DNA of 64,000 nucleotides from Rhineura floridana (Eukaryota; Chordata; Lepidosauria; Squamata; Rhineuridae), in the NCBI RefSeq assembly GCF_030035675.1, contig NC_084494.1, forward strand, positions 18,769,248-18,833,247. The letters run 5' to 3'. The notes beneath the pieces were generated by a model, which saw nothing but the letters and a program-made list of their open reading frames with translations, was not told the origin of the DNA and searched no databases. Positions 44,490 through 55,800 of this stretch are shown one piece after another (the stretch's first letter is position 1; each line of letters begins with the position of its first letter). The position numbers and the translations under genes are program-made.

Positions 44490-45910
44490 CTTCAAGTACA
44501 GGTTTACCAGGAGCTATTTGGTTCTAGACCATCCTAGAACCTTATGGGTTCTAGACAACACAACTTCTTTGTGCTGGAGGATTCTACAGGAAGTGTCTCC
44601 TGTGGGTCTGCAAGATTTTAGAACGTGGAATTGGGCCCTACTGGAGGAGGGATGGATGGAACTGGGCCTTCTAGCATTCACATAAGGTGGTGCTTTAGTG
44701 GGGGAAGAAGGTGACCCGTAGTACGAGTCCTAGGAGGACACCAAAACAATCCCTCGACATAGGCATTTCTGAGCCAAAGGAACAGAACACTCTCCTTATC
44801 GTTGGAGTTCTTGTTGGTCAGCTCTTTGGCTAGTGAAGATGGCATTGCCATTCCCAGCCACATTTGTATGTCCGAACAAAACCTGTTAAAAGACAACCAC
44901 TGAGCTCCCAATGAATATTGCATGCAAACGTGTGTAACAAAATCTCCAGAAAGCTACTTTTGATAGAGTCTGATTTTAAGCAGAGAACGGGGGGGGGGAG
45001 GCTTCTTTCCTGCTTGTTGTTTTCCTCTTTCAAATGGCCCCCCAAGCCCTTCCCCAGCTAGAGTTCTAAATAAATGTTTAACCTCAAAATCACAGCTTTG
45101 GAAACCCCCCAGGAGAAAAAAGCAACTTGGAGAGGCCATGTGGGTCTGAGCAGCAGCAGCAGCAGGCCAGTAAAGGGTTAAGCGGTCCCTCTCAGACCAC
45201 CAAACTACCCTATCCCAAAGAAACTTTTTTTAAAAAAAGGTTGCCTAATTTATGTTGCACAGTCACATCCAGATTCCGGGTGTTTTCTATCCTTTTCTAT
45301 ACCACTCCCCCCCACCACCTGTGTTTTCTGCTTATCTTTGCTTTCCGCTCCATTTTCAATGAAGTTCTTAGGCTGTGACAAGCTAGCACACAAAGTTGAG
45401 GGTGGGGTGGAGGCTCCTGTCCCTGGCAGCAGAAGTGCAGCCATTCCAGCCTTCTGGTCCCTTTGCTGGCTGTACTGCCTCTCAACATGGAAGCTCTCTT
45501 GAGCTGTCCAAAGGGGGGGGTGTTGCCAGGGATTGGCATTGCTGCTGTCTGCATACAAGCTTATGGGACAAGGGAGCTGTCCATTATCTACCTCAGTCTG
45601 GCACAGGAAGGGTCTAGCACTCAGGGCCTGCAGGCTGTATGTCAAAGAGACTATTTGTAATCTTGTCCACCTTTTTTTTTTTTTTTGGCAAGGAATAAAG
45701 AAAAGAGTGGCACGCGCCTCTGAATGCAAATGGCGGAAATGCTTCTGTTTTGGTTCCAATGCACCTCGTAGCCTCTCGGTTTCCGCTGCAGACTTGGAGC
45801 AGAGTCGCCGTTAGCTACACGATGGATCGTCCACCCAACAGAAGGTCATCGCATTTGGAAAGGACATCAGAGATCATCTAGCACAGCCCCCTGCCAGTGC
45901 AAGAAATCCT
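44490..45910. other. Intergenic, mostly unassigned
   Basis: Between the two convergent genes. Pyrimidine-rich and GC-moderate, with CAGCAGCAGCAGCAG near 45,150. AATAAA at 45,692 could serve RGS polyadenylation, but nothing proves it. Confidence 0.35.
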
Positions 45911-45919
45911 TCGCTGTAA

Positions 45920-46215
45920 CCAGTGGCTGGTGTCCATTGGGACTGGAGGGGCAGAAGGCAGGGAGCCCAAACAGTACATAGAGCCAGAGCTAGGCGTAGG
46001 CAGACCCAACTGATCCTAGTTTTGTCCCCATCCTCCGCCCTGCTGAGTTGTACAAGGGAACCACTGAGACCAAGGAGGAGGAAGCGGACAGGCAGGGCCA
46101 CTCCCAGGACTGGATTTAAGTAGGAAGGCAAGCAGGCAGGTGGGGGCTGGCTGAAAGCAGCCTGAGGTTGATGGGGCAGTGGCCCACTTGTCCTAGTGGC
46201 TCAGCCGCCATTGGC
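45920..46215. mobile_element. hAT-like element, CAGTGGCTGGTGTCC family
   Basis: Left CCAGTGGCTGGTGTCCATTG; right TAGTGGCTCAGCCGCCATTG. Same body as 37.2 and 63 kb. Confidence 0.65.
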
Positions 46216-46419
46216 TACAACATGCCCGATAGGTGGGCATCCAGCCTCTGCTTAAGCCCCTCTAACAAAGGAGAGTTCAGGACAATCTGTCAAACAGCTT
46301 GTAGCATCAAGTCCTTCTGAATGTTTAGTCAGAAATCCCCTTTCTTGGAATTTGAATGTGTTGGATCCGATCTTATTCTCTGGAACAACAAAGAACAAAT
46401 TTGCTCCATGATCTGTGGC

Positions 46420-46720
46420 AGAGGTACGGAATCTCAGGCCCAGGGGCCAACTGTGGCTCTCGGGGCCTTTCTGTTTGGCTCTCAGGACTCTCTCAAGGCC
46501 ACTCCCTCTCCCAGAGGCCACACCCTTCTCAAGTGCTTTTGCCTGGCTAGAATGTGGCCTTGAACTGTGATAATGCCTCTTACTGGGGATGGATGGATGG
46601 ATCTGCAGAAACCGCTGCTGTTTGTATGGCTGCAATGTAACAAAGGTAAGAGTCAGATCCACTTTTGCAGCTGGCCCCTCCCACCACCGGTTGGGTGGCC
46701 CTCAAGCCCAAAAAGATTCC
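46420..46720. mobile_element. hAT-like repeat (GGTACGGAATCTCAGGCCC family)
   Basis: GTGGCAGAGGTACGGAATCT ... GGGCCTTTCTGTTTGGCTCT ... GCCTGGCTAGAATGTGGCC; matches 18.2 kb. Confidence 0.65.
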
Positions 46721-46799
46721 CTAGCTTTTATTTATGCGACAGCCTTCCAAATATTTGAAGAGGGCTATCCTATCATCTCTTAACTGTATCTCCTCCAAG

Positions 46800-47030
46800 G
46801 GAAACATTTTATTTGTTTATTTAACAAAATTTATGTACCATTTGATTGTAACGAAATGTCTAAGCCCTTTACAGGAAATATTAGAATTATCAACAAAAAC
46901 GGTTGAAAGCAAATAATTAAAACATTTAAACGGCAATTAAAACCAGCAGTAAACTGAAAAGAGATTAAAACACATCGACCTAAGCATGCCCCTCCCTCAG
47001 CCATTCCTGATGACGACGTTTGTCCTCCAC
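46800..47030 (-). mobile_element. L2-like LINE 3' fragment
   Basis: TTTATGTACCATTTGATTGT ... TAAGCCCTTTACAGGAAAT, related to 41.2 kb. Confidence 0.55.
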
Positions 47031-47227
47031 ACATACAGCCTTGTGCAGAAAGCACACAACTGTGCAGGTTGCTTCTAATGCTGCTCCAGAAAGGCCCAAG
47101 AAGGATGGCGTTCATAATATAAAACTTAATTCTGTTGCCTCCATCAATACTGGTCTGCATTTTACAGCTTGTACTGGTACAGGAGAGAGCTCTTGTTCAT
47201 GAACGGTTTCATCTCTACTGTATTCTC

Positions 47228-47365
47228 CCCTCTATTCAGCACTGGTTAGGCCTCATCTTGAATACTGCATCCAGTTCTGGTCTCCGCACTTCAAGAAGGA
47301 TGCAGACAAACTGGAACAGGTTCAGAGGAGGGCAACGAGGATGATCAGGGGCCTGGAGACAAATC
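47228..47365 (+). mobile_element. Older CR1 coding fragment
   Basis: ACTGGTTAGGCCTCATCTTG AATACTG... reads [20 protein letters not shown]-like CR1 protein. Confidence 0.8.
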
Positions 47366-47943
47366 CCTACACAGCACCTAGCACAGTGCATTGCAATTGC
47401 TACAACAGGCAGAAAAATCATTAAGAGGTTCACCAAGACCATCAGCAATTTTCAGGTGGTCCGTGGGGGAAACATTTGGGGGCCACTGTCCTAGAACATT
47501 TAGTCTTCTAGGACATTGGTGGGCTGAGACCCACTACTGGGTCATGGCCTGATTTAAGGTGGGTCAGTTAAGCACTACTACCATACAAATATATGGTACA
47601 AAATTAAGATGCAGGTCCCAAAATGCATGTTTAGGTTAAAGATGGATCCCAGGTCTGAAAAAGCTGAAGACTACCATCCTAGGACAAGTTTAAAATGGTG
47701 GAGCCTGAAGTCTGGGCTATTCTTCTAGCAACAGTTAGCAGTGAATTCACAGCGCTTGACTACAACACAGATAAAATCACCAAGGGAAGTGCATTATGTG
47801 GGACACTATTCTCACTTTCAGATTCTCTGTATTTTGTTGATGTCCTTTTTTAAAAAGTGTTTCTTAAGAAAGGAATTAAGCTAGTACAGTAGTCTTAAGA
47901 TGAAAGTAGAGACATATTCACATATTCATTGAACAACATGCAT

Positions 47944-48070
47944 ACGTGGAGCTGCATCCAACATTAGGCATACTTAAAGTAGACCCACAGAAATTAATGG
48001 ACATGGCTAACTTAAAAGTGAATTAATTTCAATAGGTCTGCTCTGAGCAAAACTTCGTTGGATACAACCT
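47944..48070. mobile_element. Fold-back MITE, CTACTCAGAGTAGACCCA family
   Basis: GAGCTGCATCCAACATTAGG ... AACTTCGTTGGATACAACC arms are inverted. Confidence 0.7.
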
Positions 48071-48366
48071 AATAATATAGACACAGGCAGCACACAATCA
48101 TGTGTATGTGAACACACACTGTACTGTGTGTTACATGCAAAAACGCACAGGGCGGACCTGCTGAGCCAGAGAGAAAGAATCCATTGGCCCTCTGCCTCTA
48201 CCACTTAACACACAGTTGGCTTACTCGTGGTCTTAGAGCTGGGCTGGGGGAGAAAACAGTTTTAGAAAACTTTTTTTGCCATGAAAAGAGAAAGATAACA
48301 AAGAGTGGTCAGATAGAGATCACCAGGTGAGTGGGGGGGGGGTGACAGAAGAGAGAAAGAGAGGCT

Positions 48367-48525
48367 GTGTACACACCATACATTTAAAGCACATCTCCCC
48401 TCAAGGAATCTTGGGAGCTGCAATTTACCCCTCCCAGAGCTACAATTCCTACCATCCTTAAACTACCATTCCCAGGATTCTTTGGGGGAAGCCATGTGCT
48501 TTCAACATATGGCGTATACACAGCC
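48367..48525. mobile_element. Fold-back MITE, CATACATTTAAAGCAC family
   Basis: GGCTGTGTACACACCATACA and its inverse ATATGGCGTATACACAGCC. Confidence 0.8.
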
Positions 48526-48564
48526 AGAGAGCTCACCAAGGGGGCAGAAATATGAATTGAGGAA

Positions 48565-48752
48565 TATGGGAAAGGCTTATAGAGCATCTGCTTTGCATGC
48601 AGAAAGTCCCAGGTTCAATCCCCAGCACCTTCAGGAAAGACTGGGAATGTCTCCCATCTGCAGCCCTGGAGAATTGCTGCCAGTCAGTGTAGACAATACT
48701 GGACTAAATGGACCAATTTCCTTCTTTGATATAAGCCAGCTTCCTATGTATA
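48565..48752 (+). mobile_element. tRNA-derived SINE
   Basis: AGAGCATCTGCTTTGCATGC, GGTTCAATCCCC box, AGCCAGCTTCCTATGTA tail. Confidence 0.88.
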
Positions 48753-48779
48753 GTCATGGCATAGCCTTAAGGCACATAT

Positions 48780-48905
48780 AGTGCCACAACCTTGCTGAAG
48801 CTAAGCAGGGCTAGAGCCGGTTGTTGCCTGGATGGGATGCAGCTTGGGAACCACGTGTATGCTGCCTTGAGCAGGAAGGAAGGTGGGATGTAAATGTAAT
48901 CATGC
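48780..48905 (+). mobile_element. 5S rRNA-derived SINE with L2-like tail
   Basis: GAAGCTAAGCAGGGCTAG and TTGCCTGGATGGGATGCAGC track the 5S rRNA internal promoter region (GAAGCTAAGCAGGGTCGGGC, TACTTGGATGGGAGACC). The tail GAAGGTGGGATGTAAATGTA matches local L2-like 3' ends. Confidence 0.7.
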
Positions 48906-48999
48906 AAATAATAATAATGGAATGCAAAAGCATACTAACTATAACGGGGGCGGTGGAGATGGAAAATAGTGTGAAACAAATGTCACAGCAATCTTGATA

Positions 49000-49560
49000 A
49001 AAATAAAAATCCCTAGTGAAGACAACACATTTGAACAGCTGCAACCAATGGTCCCAGATTGCCCCCTAGTGGCTAATGCATAAGATAGCACCCAGATCAG
49101 GCATGAGCCGTTCAGGTCACCTACAAGAAAAGCTTGAGATTCTAGCAAATGCAGGCCTGGCATCAGGACATAGCAGCCTTGGAAAGGTTGCTAGGCCCCC
49201 ATTGCAGGATCTGCCATTGACATCTTCCTTGGGGCCCTTTAAATGCACTCTGGAGCTTGGTGAAGACTGATGGCTCCAATATCAGTGGGGCAGCGAATCC
49301 GCTCCAGTGCTTCATCTTGGACAGCTTCTTGAGTTTAAAACCCAGAGCAGATTCACTGCCCCACTGACACTAAAGCCACACGTCTCCACTGCCGGTGCTC
49401 CAATCACAACTGGACACTGTCATATTAATTTCCCACAATCCACCCACTTTGGCGTGACAGCCCCAAATGTGGGTTTTTTTGAGGGGGCTCAGCAATTTAG
49501 ACAGGGCCCACCAGAGCAAACTTTGTTGAAGGCCTCCTCAACTAAGAGAGCTGGCCCTGT
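49000..49560. other. Intergenic, largely unassigned
   Basis: A block at about 49,262-49,380 resembles 14,332-14,460 (CAGTGGGGCAGCGAATCCGC); class unknown. Confidence 0.35.
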
Positions 49561-49564
49561 CTGC

Positions 49565-49730
49565 AATCTATAGGCAGGGGACCTTCTTCAGCCCAAGGGC
49601 CACATTTCTTCCTTGGCAACCTTCCAAAGACCACATGATTGTGGTGGGCAGGGCCAGAGGCAAAAGTGGGTTGAGCAACACAGTGTAATCTGGAGAGTTC
49701 CAAGAGCCACACTGAGGGATCTGGAGAATG
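49565..49730. mobile_element. hAT-like repeat fragment
   Basis: AGGCAGGGGACCTTCTTCAG ... GATTGTGGTGGGCAGGGCC, as at 19.5 and 9.1 kb. Confidence 0.5.
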
Positions 49731-50249
49731 AGGTCCCCCAATCCTGCCATAATCCAACAATTGATATAACTCTGATAGAGACACATCACTTTTTGCTTCC
49801 ATCCAGAATGGACCAACACACAGAGCAACGGAAGAGCTTTCAGGGGTTTACTAATGTACAAGGTCATCAATAGCGACTTGACAGTTGGTTTATACATGCT
49901 CAGTGCCTGCTCCACTCCACTCCAGAAACATTAAGGACATGGTAAACATTCTTAGGAAAAAACAGGGGGGAGAGATTACCCCTTATTCCCACCCACCCCA
50001 TCATATAATAACTGTACAGATTTGTTGCAGTTCTTGTTTCTCTAGCGTCAAAACATCCTAAACAGCCCATCAGGGACCACTCACTTGTCCCTGGCTTATC
50101 TGGTGGCATTGAATGGGATGCCATCCACCATTTTAATTTTCCCACTACGCCCCAGATGACTTGTTACGGCGTTCCTTTGGGACATTTTGGTTACTTAAAA
50201 TGGGGGGCTGCTTCCAGACCCAGTCACTGATGCCATATAAGCTCATGAC

Positions 50250-50664
50250 TAGGGATGTAAGAAAGCAGCAATTTCTGTTCCTGCCTGTCTCTGTCACAAT
50301 CACTGCTGTTTCCAGTCTGCTGCAGTTTGGTCAAACACTACCTTATTCATCTCACTGTCTGCTATTTAACATAATTTACATAATTATTTAGGTACGTTAT
50401 GAATTTAGTGGAATTAATGGCATAATTATTTCCACACCATTCATTTCAACATAAAGGAAACCTCAAATATATTGAAATAGTCATTAATTACATATTGGTA
50501 GTGAGCTTTAAGAAAACCCAAGAACATTGTGAGCAAATATTGATCATATTCGCTGGATGGATATCGATCATATTCACTGGACTGATTTCCATTTCAGACC
50601 TGTAACAAACAGCAAACAGCAGCCATCTCCGCTTCCATTTTCAATGGAATTCTCTACATCCCTA
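50250..50664. mobile_element. TAGGGATG-ended MITE, second interior type, perfect 8-bp duplication
   Basis: Ends TAGGGATGTAAGAAAGC and CTCTACATCCCTA; flanks 50242-50249 and 50665-50672 are both CTCATGAC. The interior is unlike the 11.6 kb type. Confidence 0.92.
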
Positions 50665-50699
50665 CTCATGACTGGTGGAGCAAGCAGGTGTGCCTCACA

Positions 50700-51370
50700 C
50701 AGAACACTTTATTGAAGGGCTGTTCTAATCTTCATCCAGCTCCATCTGGCATCTAATGAGTGACCCCATCCACAATGCACACATCCCCTAGAGGAGGAGT
50801 CAACATCTTTTGCGGGCCAGTGGGCATATTTGGAATTTGAGAAAGTGTTGTGGGCGCTAATCACAAAATGGCTGTTGTGGGGGGCAGATCACATCACAAA
50901 ATGGCTGCTGTTACGGCATGGCAAAATGGCTGCCACATCTAAAAGAACAGGAAAAGAGACAGGGCCACAAAATTGTGTTGCATGCGCCCCCCCATCAATG
51001 GAAAAAAGGCACCTACATCAACATCCGTGAAACAGCCCCTCACAGAGAGAAGCTCACTCCTCCTCTGTTCATAACAGATAAGAAAGTGGTCCAATGAAAT
51101 GTGTGCATGTTTATAAGGGGCATCCTCAATATAGGAGAGACCAAGCCAGTGCAAATAGGAAGTAAGCAGGAAGAGCAAATCATTTCTTGTATATTGTGGG
51201 TTTTTGAGGGGATATTTACAAAGTCCTTTTGTGGACACCATAGAAGGTGCTGATTGGCACACCAGCACCCACAGGTGGCACACTGGAGAGCCCTGCCCTA
51301 TAGCAATAGCCTGCAGCACGGAATCCTTTTTTAAAAACATGCCTGGCTATTGTCTTGCTTCTCTCCCCGT
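50700..51370. other. Intergenic, unassigned
   Basis: Contains direct repeats of CACAAAATGGCTG (three times, 50,860-50,940). No gene seen. Confidence 0.35.
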
Positions 51371-51374
51371 GGTG

Positions 51375-51558
51375 ACCAGATGCAAGGGTAGACCAGAACT
51401 TTGCATGCAGAAGGTTCCAGGTTCAACACCATCTACGTTAAAGGGGCCCAGGAAGGAGAGCTGGGAAAAGACCTTGGATGGCAACTGCCAGCCAGAGAGA
51501 GAGAGAGAGAACTGGGCCAGCTGGTCCAGTGGTCTCACTCCATGTAAGGCAGCTTCAA
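51375..51558 (+). mobile_element. Diverged tRNA-derived SINE
   Basis: TTTGCATGCAGAAGGTTCCA GGTTCAACACC; tail AAGGCAGCTTCAAAGG; (GA)n inside. Confidence 0.75.
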
Positions 51559-51726
51559 AGGAAAGGAAATGAGGGGGTTTGGGTAGAGGACAGGGAAGGG
51601 AGAAACTGCATCTGCTGAAATTCTTCTGATGTTAAAAATATAGAAGATTCATCCTCCACAACATCTGGTCATCCTTTCTCTTTCTCTGCTGCAATTCACT
51701 TGAGGTTGCAATGGGATCCACTTAGG

Positions 51727-51906
51727 AACCTAGAAAGCTGCCTTATGCCTAGTCAGAACTTTGCTCGGTCTTGTCTGCACTAACGCAGCAATTCTCCAGG
51801 ATTTCAGGCAGGGAATCTCTCCCAGCCATACCTAGAGATGTTGGGGACTGAATTTGGGACCTTCTGCATGCAGAGCAGATACTCAACCACAGGACCACGG
51901 CCCTTC
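51727..51906 (-). mobile_element. tRNA-derived SINE
   Basis: CTAGAAAGCTGCCTTATGCC ... GGGACCTTCTGCATGCAGAG ... CGGCCCTTCCCC in reverse. Confidence 0.88.
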
Positions 51907-51954
51907 CCCTGTAGTTGCCAACCCAGCAGTTGAAGACTGATGCCCTAAAAGCAG

Positions 51955-52215
51955 GGATGAGGAACCTTTTGCAGTACAAGGGTCACATGCAAAAGTGGGT
52001 GGAGCAGGCCACCCAAGGGTCAGAGGTCTCCATCCTCCCATCCTGTCAAGCAAGAGGATGTTATAACCTTTCAAGGACACATTCCAGCCAAGCAAAAGCA
52101 CTCAAGGACACCGGAGAGGGCTATGGCTTGTGGAGAGGGGGCATGTTTCAGGAAGAGCCTCAAGGGCCACACAGAAAGGCCTGGAGGGCCACATTCAGGC
52201 CCCAGGCCTGAGGGC
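51955..52215. mobile_element. hAT-like repeat
   Basis: CAGGGATGAGGAACCTTTTG ... GGCCTGAGGGCCCCAGTCCT; related to 1.5 and 46.4 kb. Confidence 0.6.
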
Positions 52216-52219
52216 CCCA

Positions 52220-52870
52220 GTCCTGCCTTCAAGAATCTTCTAAAAGCACCTAATAAGCTATCGGCCTGCAGGCCAGCTCTACATACATACATTTCTACAG
52301 AGTGAGAAATGTATTCTATGTGAACAAGAAGTTACCTAAATTCTGAATCATGAAAACCTGGATTCTGTGATCTGAAAAAATGGTTGCTAGTTGAGCAGAG
52401 GAAAGAAACCTTAGGCAGGATACTGAAGGTCCATACCTTGAGTATTATAACTCTTGATCCAGCCCCACTTATATAGAGATTTCCACTATACATTGCCCAT
52501 GCAATTTCAGACCTTTCTTTGCAGCCTTAAGGGATAGAAACTTAGTTTTTTTTAAAAAAAATGTGGAGAGTCTCAGAATGTGGAATTCTGCACTCAGTGT
52601 AAAATTCTGCACTTGCATAGCATGTCTGCAGAGCACACACAGCCCTGCTAATAGTGGCATCATTCCATCACCTGAATTATTGACAGACCATCACTCCCTC
52701 TAGGTAATTACTCCCTTTTGCATTTTTAAGGATCCAGTATGGCTTTCCCGCCTTTCAGGTTTTCTTCCTTTCCTGCTTTTAGTTCTTCAGTAGACAGCTC
52801 AAAGTTTCTCCTCACTGACTTTGACAGGATAACACCTTCTCCATCAGTGGCTGCTATGTGACCGCAAGGA
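52220..52870 (-). other. Likely TCEA3 3' UTR / intergenic sequence
   Basis: Repeat-poor stretch just past the proposed TCEA3 stop. It lacks any clear SINE, LINE or inverted-repeat element. It probably holds the 3' UTR, but no polyadenylation signal was recognised. Confidence 0.35.
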
Positions 52871-52873
52871 ACA

Positions 52874-52882
52874 TCAGCAGAA
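52874..52882 (-). CDS. TCEA3: Proposed TCEA3 terminal coding micro-segment (Phe-Cys-stop)
   Basis: TFIIS proteins end GNRWKFC. The previous exon stops at GNRWK in phase 0. On the - strand at 52882 the sequence is CCTTTGCCTTGCAG|TTC TGC TGA, a strong acceptor followed by exactly the missing residues and a stop. The same exon would carry the 3' UTR running toward lower coordinates; I see no AATAAA on that strand in the next several hundred bases, so the mRNA end is unplaced. Reading through instead would give a foreign tail, VCISSSF. Confidence 0.75.
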   Translation of the reverse strand, partial: FC

Positions 52883-55800
52883 CTGCAAGGCAAAGGAAAT
52901 CCTCTGGAGACACTGCTGGATGCACTGGGGCCTTGCCCCCAGGAAAGCCAAGTTCTACAATGGCAAGTTGGACCCACATCAAGCCCCTGCCGAAGACCAT
53001 GTGACATCTAGCAAAAATTAACCGTAATTTTTACTAGAGATGGGGGATAAATTCAATTCAGCTCGTATTTAAAGGTGAAGTTAGGTTTTATACCTTCAGA
53101 GATACTATGAGAACCAAAACACAGTCATTCTCCAAAATTCATACTTATCCGAATTTTGTGATGGAATTCTCTCACCAAACAATGTTTACAAAAATGCATA
53201 TTTTTGTAAAGATACAAATACATATAAGTGAAAATAACATACAAAAATGTATTATATTAAGGGACATTGATTGCAAAATGTGTAAGTTAGCCAAAACTGC
53301 TTAACAAAAACATGTTTATTAGGAGAGATTCATATTAAAATGCTGATGAATTTTCATGAAGATATTTTTTTTAAAAAAAATGCAGATTGCTGCAGAAATG
53401 AGGATAATTAAATTTAAGGTTGGGAAAATGAGAAACCAAGAAAGCTGAAATTGACAGATCCTTCCATCCCTAACTTGTACACTCCTCAGTCTAGGATGAC
53501 ACTATAGTGTTCCAGACAAAGTAATAGACTGGGAAGAGGCCATGCTCCACGAGCTAGAGGGAGCCCCAGCTGACAAAGCGTCAAGGCGAGTTAAGCAGCA
53601 GAGCGAGTTCGGCAGCAGGGCGAGGAGGCCAGGGCCCCCCACTCTGCCCGTCTGTTCCCTGACCTCAACTAAACCGCAGTCTCCAACCCATTGACGTAAT
53701 AAACCTTAAACAAAACTATGCAGGTAAGAAGCCAGCAGGGGTGTGGGGGCTTTCCAGTGTTTTGCACCGCTTGCAGCATGTACGACTATCTGCCTGTTGG
53801 ACAGAAGTCGTGGGTGTGCTCTCGGTGCAATGAGCTCCTGGCTCTCCGGGAACGACTTCATTTCCTTGAGGCCAAGGTGGCGGACCTGGAAAAGCTGAGA
53901 GAGGCAGAGAGGTGTGTGGAGGAGGCCTTCAGGGACGTTATAGCTGTGTCCCACTCCAACGATGATAGCTCTCCTGCTATCATGGAGAACGATGGTCTCA
54001 GGGAAGGAGAGCATCCAGCTGAGGAAGAGGGAAACGATCCCTTAGAAGGGACCCATTCCTTGGGGGATGAGCAGCTATCCTCTCGTGCCGAGGATATATC
54101 TCCAGGGGGTGGAGGGATCCTTGTAGTGGGTGATTCGATCATTAGGAACATAGACAGTGGGGTGTGTGATGGGTGTGTAGACCGCAAGGTGTTTTCCCTG
54201 CCTGGTGCGAAGGTTGCGGATATCGCCCGTCGTTTAGATAGTTTGGTAGACAGTGCTGGGAAGGAGTCAGTGGTCGTGGTGCATGTTGGCACCAACGACA
54301 TGGGGAAATGCAGCCATGAGGTCCTGGAAGCAAAATTTAGGTTGCTAGGTAGGATGCTGAAAGCCAGGACCTCCAAGGTGGCTTTCTCTGAAATGCTACC
54401 GGTTCCACGCACAGGACCAGCCAGACAGGCCCAGCTTCGCAGTCTCAATGCATGGATGAGACGATGGTGTCGGGTGGAAGGGTTTGGATTTGTTAGGCAC
54501 TGGGGAACATTTTGGGACAAGCCGGGCCTGTACAAAAGGGACGGGCTCCACTTGAACCAGAATGGAACCAGACTGCTGGCACTTAAAATTAAAAAGGTAG
54601 CAGAGCACCTTTTAAACTGACTGAGGGGGGAAACCCGACAGGAGCTGAGAAAGGTCCGGTTTGGAATAAACCTCCCCCCTGGGATAAAAACCAAAGAAAT
54701 GATGAAATTTTAAAAGGGGTAAGGCCTAGAAGTAGGCATTGTGAGAGCAGGGGCACAGGATATAAATGCAGAAGAGCAAAATTACCACAGGCCTAACCAC
54801 AAGTGCCAAAGACACTTGAAGAGAGACACTGCTTACAAGTGCCTGTACGCTAATGCTAGGAGCCTCCGAACCAAGATGGGAGAACTGGAGTGCTTGGTCT
54901 TAGAGGAGAGCATTGATATAGTGAGCATAACGGAGACCTGGTGGAATGGAGAAAATAAGTGGGATACGGTTATCCCTGGATATAAACTATATCGAAAGGA
55001 CAGGGAAGGACGTATTGGTGGCGGAGTCGCTCTATACGTGAAAGAAGGCATTGAATCCAGCAAGCTCGAAACCCCAAAAGAGGCAGACTCCTCCACAGAA
55101 TCGTCGTGGGTGGTGATACCATGCCCCAGGAGGGACTTAATACTGGGAACGATCTATCGTCCCCCTGATCAAAATGCTCAGGGAGACCTTGAGATAAGAT
55201 ATGAAATTGAGGAAGCATCCAAACTAGGAATGTGGTAGTAATGGGTGACTTCAACTACCCGGACATAGACTGGCTGCATATGTGTTCCAGTCATGACAAA
55301 GAAGCAAAGTTTCTAGATATTCTAAATGACTATTCCCTAGACCAGTTGGTCATGGAACCGACCAGAGGGAGGGCAACCCTGGACTTAATCCTCAGTGGGG
55401 ACCGGGACCTGGTGCAAGATGTAAGTGTTGTTGAACCGATTGGGAGCAGTGACCACAGTGCTATTAAATTAAACATACATGTAACTGGCCAATTGCCAAG
55501 AAAATCCAACACGGTCACATTTGACTTCAAAAGAGGAAACTTCACAAAAATGAGGGGATTGGTAAAAAGAAAGCTGAAAAACAAAGTCCAGAGGGTCACA
55601 TCACTCGAAAATGCTTGGAAGTTGTTTAAAAACACTATATTAGAAGCTCAACTGGAGTGCATACCGCAGATCAGAAAAGGTACCGCCAGGGCCAAAAAGA
55701 TGCCAGCATGGTTAACAAGCAAAGTCAAGGAAGCTCTTAGAGGCAAAAAGTCTTCCTTCAGAAAATGGAAGTCTTGTCCGAATGAAGAAAATAAAAAAAG

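Noticed and set aside
45250-45759. 169-codon minus-strand frame in the intergenic region
   Set aside because: Low similarity to anything known, no splice or start context, and overlapping open frames on both strands suggest chance.
48780-48905. Functional 5S rRNA gene
   Set aside because: Only part of the 5S sequence is present, it is diverged, and it runs into an L2-like tail.
53858-54694. 278-codon minus-strand open frame
   Set aside because: Shadow of CR1 ORF1 on the opposite strand; it matches no protein and has no family pattern.
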